Shown here in pieces: positions 1-5,544 of a stretch of DNA of 6,914 nucleotides. A program made the position numbers and the translations under genes. Origin of the DNA: CAG-303 sp034172985. GTDB taxonomy: Bacteria; Bacillota; Clostridia; Lachnospirales; Lachnospiraceae. Below the pieces are notes generated by a model. It was not told the origin of the DNA and searched no databases. It saw only the letters and a program-made list of their open reading frames with translations. The stretch covers positions 1 through 6,914 of the forward strand of contig JAXFDY010000031.1 in NCBI GenBank assembly GCA_034172985.1, given 5' to 3'. Every line of letters starts with the position of its first letter. Position 1 is the stretch's first letter.

Positions 1-1
1 T

Positions 2-445
2 GAGCCAAATATGACTCGATTTATTATGAGTCTGGAAGAGGCTGTGGATCTCGTTCTTTACGCATTTGAGCATGGTGAGAATGGTGACCTTCTCATTATG
101 AAGGCTCCGGCATGCAAGATTGGTCTTCAGGCTGAAGCTGTGTGCGAGATGTTTGGAGGAAATCCGGACGACATTAGAGTTATCGGTATCCGCCATGGTG
201 AGAAGATGTATGAAACCCTTCTGACGAATGAAGAGTGTGCTAAGGCGATTGACCTTGGTGGATTCTACCGTGTTCCTGCTGATAACCGTGGCCTGAACTA
301 CGACAAGTATTTCAAGGACGGAGATGCGGAACGCAACACTCTGACAGAGTTTAATAGCAACAATACAAAACTCCTCACAAAAGAAGAAATAAAAGCTAAG
401 ATGATGGAACTTACATATATTCAGGAAAGACTGGCAGAAGAGTGA
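2..445 (+). CDS. capE: UDP-GlcNAc 4,6-dehydratase (5-inverting), CapE/FnlA type, C-terminal part
   Basis: The reading frame is open from base 2, so the gene enters from upstream and only about the last 147 residues are here. The visible part starts with E-P-N-M-T-R-F and runs through S-L-E-E-A-V-D-L-V-L-Y-A-F, then K-A-P-A and R-H-G-E-K-M-Y-E-T-L-L-T-N-E-E (RHGEK at bases 191-205). These are hallmarks of the C-terminal substrate-binding half of the extended-SDR CapE/FnlA/polysaccharide-biosynthesis family. The Rossmann NAD site and catalytic residues would be upstream. In the family the enzyme removes water across C4-C6 and inverts C5 of UDP-GlcNAc, the first step to UDP-L-FucNAc, in the cytosol. 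The presence of capG and capF homologues downstream favours this over related dehydratases such as PseB. It ends in TGA, 29 bases before the flippase start, so the two are probably co-transcribed. Confidence 0.88.
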   Translation, partial: EPNMTRFIMSLEEAVDLVLYAFEHGENGDLLIMKAPACKIGLQAEAVCEMFGGNPDDIRVIGIRHGEKMYETLLTNEECAKAIDLGGFYRVPADNRGLNYDKYFKDGDAERNTLTEFNSNNTKLLTKEEIKAKMMELTYIQERLAEE

Positions 446-474
446 TGCAAGAGTAATGGGGGTGCATTAAATTT

Positions 475-1905
475 ATGAAAAAGCTAATTAATAGAATAAA
501 AAGCATCCCACTAGGTTTGAAATCCGCGGCAGTGTATACTGCATCTTCTGTTTTTACACGTGGACTAGCAATTATTACGGTTCCGATTTTCACGCGTCTA
601 ATGACTACTGAGCAAATTGGAATAGTAAATATCTACAATTCATGGTATTCGATGATAAGCGCTTTTGCAACATTGTCACTCACGTCGGGTGGTTTTGCCG
701 TCGCAATGAAAGAATATGCAGATAAACGAGATGAATACGAATCATCAATACTATCTTTGACATCAATTGTTGCGGTACTTATTGCCTTGATGTATACAAT
801 AGCTCCAGTCTTCTGGCAGAAAACTTTGGGTTTGTCGAATGCACTTATTATTTTAATGCTAGTGGGATTTTTAGTGGCTCCAGCCAGAGATTTCTGGTTA
901 GCTAGACAACGCTATGAGTACAAATATAAACTTGCTGGAACTGTATCAATCCTTACTGCAATTGTGGCATCTGCTTTATCAATATTTGCTGTTGTCTCAT
1001 TAAGTTCAAGAGGAGAAACAGATATTGCAACTGGAAGGCTATTTGCAAATTACATTGTCATCTATGGAGTTGCAGCTGCCATTTGGCTATACATTATGGC
1101 TAAAGGCAAAAAGATCTATTCTAAGGAATATTGGAAGATGTCTTTGGCAATAAGCATCCCGTTAATTGGATATAATGTTGCCGGGCAAATACTCAGTGTT
1201 TCAGACAGAATGATGATAAGCCGTATGGTTAATAATAGCGCTGTTGGAATTTATAGCACGTTATATACGGTTAGTTCTCTTTCACTAATGGTGTGGCAGG
1301 CTATTAATTCTTCTTTTGTTCCGTATTTATTTCAGAATATTGAAAAAAAGAGCCACGGGATAAAGAAAACAGCCAATGCTCTTATGGCATCTTACGCAGT
1401 GATAGCAGTGGTATTAACCTATTTTGCACCGGAAATTGTACGAATTCTTGCCACAGAAGAATATTATGAGGCGATTTATATTATGCCGCCTATTGCAGCA
1501 GGTGTATTCATTACATCGTTTGCTAATTTGTACTCAAATATTGTGGTGTATTATAAGAAAACAAAATATGTCATGTATCCAGCTATTGTTGCTGCATGCA
1601 TCAATTTAGGATTAAATTACGTTTGTATCAAAGCATTTGGGTATATGGCTGCTGCCTATACAACATTGGTCTCTTATATTGTTTTGGCTTTGTTGCAAGT
1701 TCTTTGGAGCAAGAAAGTGTGTGTTGAAAATAATAATCCTATCGGCGGAATATTTGACAATAAGACGATGTTTATATTGGCTATTGTGACAATTATAGCA
1801 TCTTTGATTGCGATTCCGCTGTATTCAAACACAATGCTAAGATATACTGTTATTGTCGCTGGATTAGTCGTTGTATACTCCCTTGTTAGAAAATATGGTA
1901 GATAA
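475..1905 (+). CDS. wzx: Wzx-type polysaccharide repeat-unit flippase (oligosaccharide flippase family)
   Basis: This 476-residue protein is almost entirely hydrophobic helices with short basic loops, the size and layout of the PST/MOP-superfamily flippases (usually 12-14 membrane segments, 400-500 residues). The N-terminus has the typical pattern: a short basic stretch, then a helix and V-F-T-R-G-L-A-I-I-T-V-P-I-F-T-R-L-M, followed by Q-I-G-I-V-N-I-Y-N-S-W. The middle has S-D-R-M-M-I-S-R-M and A-V-G-I-Y-S, which match the conserved central region of Wzx proteins. It would flip undecaprenyl-pyrophosphate-linked repeat units to the outer face of the membrane. The ATG start is preceded by a GGGGGTG Shine-Dalgarno-like site (458-464) with a 10-base spacer. 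The C-terminus (ends L-V-R-K-Y-G-R) looks complete. It is more AT-rich than the capG/capF genes downstream. The substrate cannot be told from the sequence. Confidence 0.92.
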   Translation: MKKLINRIKSIPLGLKSAAVYTASSVFTRGLAIITVPIFTRLMTTEQIGIVNIYNSWYSMISAFATLSLTSGGFAVAMKEYADKRDEYESSILSLTSIVAVLIALMYTIAPVFWQKTLGLSNALIILMLVGFLVAPARDFWLARQRYEYKYKLAGTVSILTAIVASALSIFAVVSLSSRGETDIATGRLFANYIVIYGVAAAIWLYIMAKGKKIYSKEYWKMSLAISIPLIGYNVAGQILSVSDRMMISRMVNNSAVGIYSTLYTVSSLSLMVWQAINSSFVPYLFQNIEKKSHGIKKTANALMASYAVIAVVLTYFAPEIVRILATEEYYEAIYIMPPIAAGVFITSFANLYSNIVVYYKKTKYVMYPAIVAACINLGLNYVCIKAFGYMAAAYTTLVSYIVLALLQVLWSKKVCVENNNPIGGIFDNKTMFILAIVTIIASLIAIPLYSNTMLRYTVIVAGLVVVYSLVRKYGR

Positions 1906-2412
1906 GATTCAGGATGGCATGTGCTGGATTAAATAAGCTGGTCTCAGAAGAACACCGGGGAAAGAAGTAGAAACACTATGTAGTCCGGCAGAAACACCAG
2001 TCAATGGTGAAGAACTCTAGGATAGTTCGGTGAAATGGATGAAACACTAGATGAAAACGGAGATTAGAAGCAACACCAGAAATAATCGAAGATCCTCAAG
2101 TGCCATTTTGGATGTAGGAAGGAAGGCTGTCGAGATTTGCCAACACTAGCAACAATTCTGTGCTATGTTTGTATGTGTTATTCTATACGCGTTGTTTATT
2201 ATCGGATGATAGTTATCAACAATCTGATAAGATAATAACCCCTTATGAAGTTTGATAGAAAAATGTAAAGATATTTAGTCACAATTAGGAAGACTTTCCC
2301 TTGAAGGCCCTCTATCATTTGGGTTGCTCGAAAATACTCTTACGAAAGTTTTACTAAAGCGATTTAAAACAAAGACACTTCTCGGAAGGAAAAATAATAA
2401 CTAAGGTAGAGT
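1906..2412. other. Gene-free gap between wzx and the glycosyltransferase, with small stem-loops
   Basis: All forward frames carry several stops and I found no frame with clear protein-family features. The first 200 bases are purine-rich and contain an A-A-C-A-C motif six times (1951, 1972, 1993, 2043, 2072, 2142), four of them followed by Y-A-G, with spacings mostly near multiples of ten. Short stems are packed together: CACCA/TGGTG (1995-1999 with 2005-2009), GAACT/AGTTC (2012-2016 with 2024-2028), and GGTG/CACT (2029-2032 with 2045-2048, one G-U). Five-base stems are expected by chance at this length, so this is only a hint of a structured RNA or a decayed element. The second half is AT-rich and holds the 9-bp hairpin listed separately. 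No convincing promoter or terminator was seen. Confidence 0.45.
2199..2230. repeat. 9-bp inverted repeat / stem-loop
   Basis: TTATCGGAT (2199-2207) pairs with ATCTGATAA (2222-2230) over nine bases with one G-U, leaving a 14-base loop. No T-run follows on either strand, so it does not look like an intrinsic terminator. It could be an operator-like dyad or part of a structured leader for the glycosyltransferase that starts about 180 bases later. Function unknown. Confidence 0.5.
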
Positions 2413-2898
2413 ATGAAAGAATTGGAGATAATTGATATGTATAAAATTACTGTATTTACTCCTGTGTATAACAGAGCGGACTTGATTAGTAATGTCTATT
2501 CAAGTTTGCTAAAGCAAAATGTAGACAAAGAGTTATTTGAGTGGTTAGTGGTTGATGATGGATCAACTGACAATCTTAAAGAAGTGATAGATGATTATAT
2601 TAGCGAAAAAAAGATAAATATTAATTACTACTATAAAGAAAATGGTGGTGTTCATACTGCCTGGAATTTTGGTGTGAAGAAAGCTAAAGGAGAGTATTTC
2701 TTTCGATGCGATTCTGATGATGAGCTATTTAGCGATACTCTACAAAAATTAATTTCATATCTTGATAAATATGCTGAACATCTGTCTTCTGATTGTGTAG
2801 GCATTGTAGGACTATGCGAGAGGAAAAAACAGGGGGGGAACATAGTTCGATTATTGGGGGAAAATTTCCCTCCGATTTCTTTATCTCTACGGGGTTAG
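2413..2898 (+). CDS. GT2 glycosyltransferase, N-terminal fragment (GT-A fold)
   Basis: This 161-residue frame carries the catalytic GT-A start: K-I-T-V-F-T-P-V-Y-N-R (residues 11-21), V-V-D-D-G-S-T-D (46-53), N-G-G-V-H-T-A-W-N-F-G (77-87) and the metal/nucleotide-binding D-S-D-D (100-103). In the family these bind the UDP-sugar or other NDP-sugar donor. About 19 residues after the G7 tract are out-of-frame tail, so the fragment lacks the acceptor-binding half and is unlikely to be active alone. Start choice: ATG 2413 has only a weak AAGG at 2403-2406. ATG 2437 has GGAGA at 2424-2428 with an 8-base spacer and gives M-Y-K-I-T-V-F, closer to usual GT2 N-termini, so 2437 may be the true start. 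Confidence 0.8.
   Translation: MKELEIIDMYKITVFTPVYNRADLISNVYSSLLKQNVDKELFEWLVVDDGSTDNLKEVIDDYISEKKININYYYKENGGVHTAWNFGVKKAKGEYFFRCDSDDELFSDTLQKLISYLDKYAEHLSSDCVGIVGLCERKKQGGNIVRLLGENFPPISLSLRG
2424..2428 (+). promoter_or_regulatory. Shine-Dalgarno site favouring the ATG at 2437 for the glycosyltransferase
   Basis: GGAGA lies 8 bases before ATG 2437, inside the frame that opens at 2413. It is a better site than the AAGG upstream of 2413, and the shorter start places the first beta strand right at the N-terminus as in most GT2 enzymes. Confidence 0.5.
2832..2838 (+). repeat. G7 homopolymer, in-phase G_GGG_GGG slippery heptamer
   Basis: The tract is seven G flanked by A on each side. In the frame from 2413 the codons are CAG GGG GGG AAC, so the last G of CAG plus two GGG codons form the canonical X_XXY_YYZ arrangement. 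A -1 slip here joins the two halves of the glycosyltransferase exactly, as would one added G. A six-A run (2824-2829) lies just before it and is a second possible slip or indel site. Confidence 0.75.
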
Positions 2899-2900
2899 AA

Positions 2901-3398
2901 ATGAATTTCAGGCATCATCTACATGGCGAGAGAGCTGGATGCATGAAAACAGACATTCTTAGAGAATACCCGCTTGATGAGCCTGGAGACGTAAATTTTG
3001 TGTTTGAATCTACAATGTGGTATCGCATCGACCGAGATTATAAAACAATTTGTGTAAATGATTCGTTAAAATATTACACGGAAAATGGAAGTGATTCTAT
3101 TTCGGTTGGTATTCAACGCGATTTGAATGCTAAATATTGTACTAGTCAATTTTATTGCTACGCTTTTTACATAAACCAAATATTTGATTATATGTTATTG
3201 GATAAGAAATTTCTAATAAGAATAATAATTAATATAACTAGACGAGGAATAGAGGCTGGTCGTAGTATTACAGAGATATACAATAGTATAGATGATGTCC
3301 GGAAACGATTTCTGGTAATTCTTGCGTCTCCCATAGGAATAGTTTTAAGTAACATGGACAAGAAAAAATATAAAATAGAAAAGAATAAACATAATTAG
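2901..3398 (+). CDS. GT2 glycosyltransferase, C-terminal fragment
   Basis: This is the second half of the split glycosyltransferase. The frame is open from TTG 2793 across the junction, but the first ATG is 2901, giving 165 residues. Homology-like sequence begins before that ATG (K-F-P-S-D-F-F-I-S-T-G), so the ATG is not the ancestral start. Visible family features are G-C-M-K-T-D-I-L-R-E-Y-P, F-E-S-T-M-W-Y-R-I and an acidic N-G-S-D-S-I-S stretch, the acceptor side and C-terminal helices. The tail is lysine-rich. ATG 2901 follows the TAG that ends the first fragment (2896-2898) by two bases, with GGGG at 2891-2894 as a possible ribosome site, so re-initiation could make this piece as a separate polypeptide. 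Alone it lacks the donor-binding motifs. Confidence 0.6.
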   Translation: MNFRHHLHGERAGCMKTDILREYPLDEPGDVNFVFESTMWYRIDRDYKTICVNDSLKYYTENGSDSISVGIQRDLNAKYCTSQFYCYAFYINQIFDYMLLDKKFLIRIIINITRRGIEAGRSITEIYNSIDDVRKRFLVILASPIGIVLSNMDKKKYKIEKNKHN

Positions 3399-3575
3399 TT
3401 ACCCAAAAATAGTTTTTTGAGGAAAGCTTTATGAAATTGAGGGAATGTTCAATTGACTTAAAGGCAAAGTGGATATTTTGAGTGTGGAAAGAGCGCGGCT
3501 GGAAAACTGAAAGTTGAGGTTTTTCACAATAAAGTGAAGTATTTATTTGATGTGGGATTATTATGAAATCTGCTG

Positions 3576-3615
3576 AAAACCAGTAATCAGGAATTGATTG
3601 AGAAATACCGGTTTT
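3576..3615. repeat. 10-base inverted repeat / stem-loop with inner hairpin
   Basis: AAAACCAGTA (3576-3585) pairs with TACCGGTTTT (3606-3615) with a single A/C mismatch. Inside it ATCA (3586-3589) pairs with TGAT (3595-3598) around a five-base loop. The right arm ends in TTTT, then G and six A. This is weak as an intrinsic terminator for the glycosyltransferase because the T-run is part of the stem and the stem is AT-rich. It may be a terminator working on either strand, an attenuator or a decayed repeat. Confidence 0.5.
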
Positions 3616-3803
3616 GAAAAAACTTACATCAATACTAATCAAGAAATACACTGATACTATTTAATCGGCGATACTGGTACAGGAATGATACAGAAATAAC
3701 AATATTATTCCGACTCTGCTTTCCACAAAAACAATTGGTGCTTGGGCATCAAAGAAGAAATTAGCTAGTGTGATAAGTAACGGGTAATCATAGAAATAGA
3801 AAA

Positions 3804-3807
3804 GGGG
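3804..3807 (+). promoter_or_regulatory. Shine-Dalgarno site that decides the acyltransferase start
   Basis: GGGG within AAAGGGGA precedes three possible starts: ATG 3808 (no spacer, runs into TGA after two codons), GTG 3813 (5-base spacer) and ATG 3816 (8-base spacer). ATG 3816 has the usual spacing and the stronger start codon, so it is chosen; GTG 3813 would add one residue. Confidence 0.55.
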
Positions 3808-3815
3808 ATGTCGTG

Positions 3816-4310
3816 ATGGAAAGACTTGTAATTCTAGGAACAGGTGGCTATGGTAGAACTGTGACGGATGTGGCTCATCAGTTGGGCTATTCCACCATTG
3901 TTCTCGATGATGCTGATACAGCTCATCCCCTTTCTTCATACCAGTCCTATATCAACTCTTCAACATATTTCATCCCTGCCTTTGGCAACAATGCTTTCCG
4001 GATGGAATGGATTAACAGGATAGAGGAGAGCGGTGGACGACTTGCCGCACTGATTCATCCCACGGCTTATGTTTCTCCGACGGCAACCATTAACCCAGGA
4101 ACTGTTATCCTTCCACACGCCATTATCAACACAGATGTGGTAATCAACCGTGGCTGTATAATCAACCTCGGAGCCATAGTTGACCACGGGTGTATACTGG
4201 AAGAAGGAGTACATATCTGTCTCGGTGCAATCGTGAAGGGTGAAAACCGGATAGAGAAATGTAGTAAGATTGAAGCCAGTGAAGTGGTGGAAAGAGGAAC
4301 TAGAAAATAA
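3816..4310 (+). CDS. PglD/NeuD-like sugar acyltransferase (left-handed beta-helix)
   Basis: The protein has 164 residues. The N-terminus has a Rossmann-like nucleotide-sugar-binding start, L-V-I-L-G-T-G-G-Y-G-R (about residues 4-14), as in PglD and NeuD. From about residue 80 come hexapeptide repeats (I-H-P-T-A-Y-V-S, A-T-I-N-P-G, V-I-L-P-H-A, I-I-N-L-G-A, I-V-D-H-G-C, V-H-I-C-L-G-A-I-V-K-G) that form a left-handed beta-helix binding acetyl-CoA. The D-H pair with His124 matches the catalytic His of PglD. It is shorter than PglD/NeuD (about 195-215 residues), and the end after the helix is brief (E-V-V-E-R-G-T-R-K); it may be a compact subfamily or slightly shortened. PglD acetylates a 4-amino sugar, but no aminotransferase is seen here, so O-acetylation of a repeat-unit sugar is as likely. 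The TAA lies 15 bases before the next ATG, so it is co-transcribed with capG. Its composition resembles capG/capF rather than the AT-rich glycosyltransferase. Confidence 0.82.
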   Translation: MERLVILGTGGYGRTVTDVAHQLGYSTIVLDDADTAHPLSSYQSYINSSTYFIPAFGNNAFRMEWINRIEESGGRLAALIHPTAYVSPTATINPGTVILPHAIINTDVVINRGCIINLGAIVDHGCILEEGVHICLGAIVKGENRIEKCSKIEASEVVERGTRK

Positions 4311-4325
4311 TAGCAGGGAGATAAA

Positions 4326-5528
4326 ATGATGAGTGTAGAACACAATTTTGCATGGAAAAATAACGGCAGAACTAAGATTATGATCGGTTGTGGGACCCGC
4401 CCAGAGATTATACGCCTTGCTGCTGTAATTAAAAGATGCAGAGAATATTTCGACTGTTGCATCGTGTATTATAACCAGAATTGGGATAGAAATCTTTCCA
4501 CAGTATTCTGGGAAGACTTTGAACTGAGGAATGAAAAGGGAGAGTTTGGTCCAGATATTCTTGTACCTGTCGTTGGCGAGAACCTTGGCGTGACCTGTGG
4601 AAATATCCTGGGCAGAAGTTATGAGCTTCTTTCTGAACTCCAGCCGGATGGATATCTTGTGTTGGGTGATACCAACTCATGCCTGAGTGCCATCAGTGCA
4701 AAGCGTCTTCACATTCCACTCTTCCACATGGAGGCTGGTAACCGTTGTAAAGATGAGTGTCTGCCGGAGGAGACAAATAGAAGAATTGTGGATGTTATAT
4801 CTGACGTCAATCTCTGTTATTCCGAGTTTGCTCGAAAATACCTTGCAGATACAGGACTTCCTAAAGAGAGAACTTATATGACTGGCTCTCCAATGGCCGA
4901 AGTGCTGAGGATGAATTTGGATAAAATCCAGAAGTCGGATGTTCTTGAGAGGTTAGGATTAGAGCCTAACAAATATATTTTGTTAAGTGCTCATCGTGAG
5001 GAGAACATTGATACTGAGAAGAACTTCATTTCCCTTTTCACTGCTATCAATGCTCTGGCTGAGAAGTACAATATGCCGATTCTCTACTCATGCCATCCAC
5101 GTTCAAAAAAGAGATTGGAAGCAACAGGATTCAAGCTTGATCCAAGAGTAAGAGTAAACGAGCCATTAGGATTCAATGACTACAACAAACTGCAGATGAA
5201 TGCGCTGGCTATAGTAAGTGACAGTGGTACTCTTCCTGAAGAAAGTTCCTTCTATCTTTCCATTGGCCATCCGATTGCTGCGGTTTGTATCAGAACATCA
5301 ACTGAACGTCCTGAAGCTCTTGAAGCTGGCGATTTTATCCTTGCTGGTATCACTACAACAGAGCTCCTCCAAGCCACAGACATGGCTATTGATATGAAGC
5401 GTAAAGGAATTCTTGGTAAACCATGCCCCGATTATGTGGATGAAACTGTGTCCATGAAAGTGGTACGAATCATTCAGGGATACGTGAATGTAGTCAACAA
5501 AATGGTATGGAGAAAAGATCAGAAATAA
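4326..5528 (+). CDS. capG: UDP-N-acetylhexosamine 2-epimerase, CapG/FnlC (WecB-like)
   Basis: This 400-residue protein belongs to the non-hydrolysing UDP-GlcNAc 2-epimerase family (GT-B fold). Motifs in order: G-T-R-P-E-I-I-R (23-30), L-G-D-T-N-S (113-118), H-M-E-A-G-N-R (134-140), P-E-E-T-N-R-R-I-V-D, H-R-E-E-N (223-227), S-D-S-G-T-L-P-E-E-S-S (298-308) and R-T-S-T-E-R-P-E-A-L. The HMEAGNR form and the neighbouring capF and capE homologues favour CapG/FnlC, which inverts C2 to give UDP-L-FucNAc as the last step of the pathway, over WecB making UDP-ManNAc. An oddity is Y-Y-N-Q-N-W-D at about 49-55, where relatives usually have H-T-G-Q-N-Y-D. AGGGAG at 4315-4320 serves ATG 4326 (5-base spacer) or ATG 4329 (8-base spacer); the second is equally plausible and drops one Met. 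capF begins 16 bases after the stop. Confidence 0.9.
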   Translation: MMSVEHNFAWKNNGRTKIMIGCGTRPEIIRLAAVIKRCREYFDCCIVYYNQNWDRNLSTVFWEDFELRNEKGEFGPDILVPVVGENLGVTCGNILGRSYELLSELQPDGYLVLGDTNSCLSAISAKRLHIPLFHMEAGNRCKDECLPEETNRRIVDVISDVNLCYSEFARKYLADTGLPKERTYMTGSPMAEVLRMNLDKIQKSDVLERLGLEPNKYILLSAHREENIDTEKNFISLFTAINALAEKYNMPILYSCHPRSKKRLEATGFKLDPRVRVNEPLGFNDYNKLQMNALAIVSDSGTLPEESSFYLSIGHPIAAVCIRTSTERPEALEAGDFILAGITTTELLQATDMAIDMKRKGILGKPCPDYVDETVSMKVVRIIQGYVNVVNKMVWRKDQK

Positions 5529-5544
5529 CGAGAGAGGGAAACAG

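Larger units (their letters stand above)
2413..3398 (+). pseudogene. Family 2 glycosyltransferase gene, split by a -1 frameshift
   Basis: Two overlapping frames together encode one GT2 protein. The frame from 2413 gives the nucleotide-sugar-binding half and stops at 2898. The frame one base back, open across the junction and ending at 3398, gives the rest. Continuity is visible: the first frame ends its family-like stretch with I-V-G-L-C-E-R, and the other frame resumes with I-I-G-G-K-F-P-S-D-F-F and then G-L-E-M-N-F and G-C-M-K-T-D-I-L-R-E-Y-P, in the order usual for these enzymes. The junction lies between about 2820 and 2862, where a run of seven G (2832-2838) is the obvious site. One more G would give a single frame of 328 codons plus stop, a normal length for the family. 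Whether the gene is dead, phase-variable, programmed to frameshift or misread cannot be decided here. It is strongly AT-rich (15 and 8 G+C in the 60-base lines at 3121 and 3181). Confidence 0.85.
3399..3812. other. Gene-free gap between the glycosyltransferase and the acyltransferase
   Basis: The region is AT- and purine-rich. All forward frames are interrupted; the most protein-like one has about eight stops in roughly 120 codons, close to the chance rate for this composition, so I do not call a gene. A short frame from ATG 3431 ends after 16 codons. The one clear structure is the stem-loop at 3576-3615. A TTGACT hexamer at 3453-3458 has no good -10 at 16-18 bases. The stretch could be the wreck of a lost locus gene, or leader sequence for the acyltransferase. 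Confidence 0.45.

Noticed and set aside
1951..2146. CRISPR-like array from the repeated A-A-C-A-C motif.
   Set aside because: The shared unit is only 5-8 bases, the spacing is uneven and no cas gene is near.
1906..2412. Group II intron fragment in the wzx-glycosyltransferase gap.
   Set aside because: The purine-rich look is suggestive, but I found no domain V-like hairpin, no intron-encoded reverse transcriptase and no clear boundary motif.
2286..2438. A frame running into the glycosyltransferase start that looks slightly protein-like with one stop.
   Set aside because: Another frame over the same bases is open for a similar distance, and no family motif is recognisable; not enough for a pseudogene call.
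3453..3481. TTGACT as a -35 promoter box in the second gap.
   Set aside because: No convincing -10 hexamer lies 16-18 bases downstream.
3445..3770. A protein-like frame across the 3399-3812 gap that would be long if TGA were read as an amino acid.
   Set aside because: It also contains TAA and TAG, its stop rate is near chance for this composition, and the window's own genes use TGG for Trp and TGA as a stop (capE).
3808..3816. A two-codon upstream frame (ATG TCG TGA) overlapping the acyltransferase start.
   Set aside because: The Shine-Dalgarno site abuts its ATG with no spacer, so translation is unlikely.
3268..4462. Reverse-strand frames of 90-131 codons opposite the glycosyltransferase end, the gap, the acyltransferase and the start of capG.
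   Set aside because: They lie mostly antisense to well-supported genes or in the gap, have no recognisable domains, and show skewed compositions typical of shadow frames.
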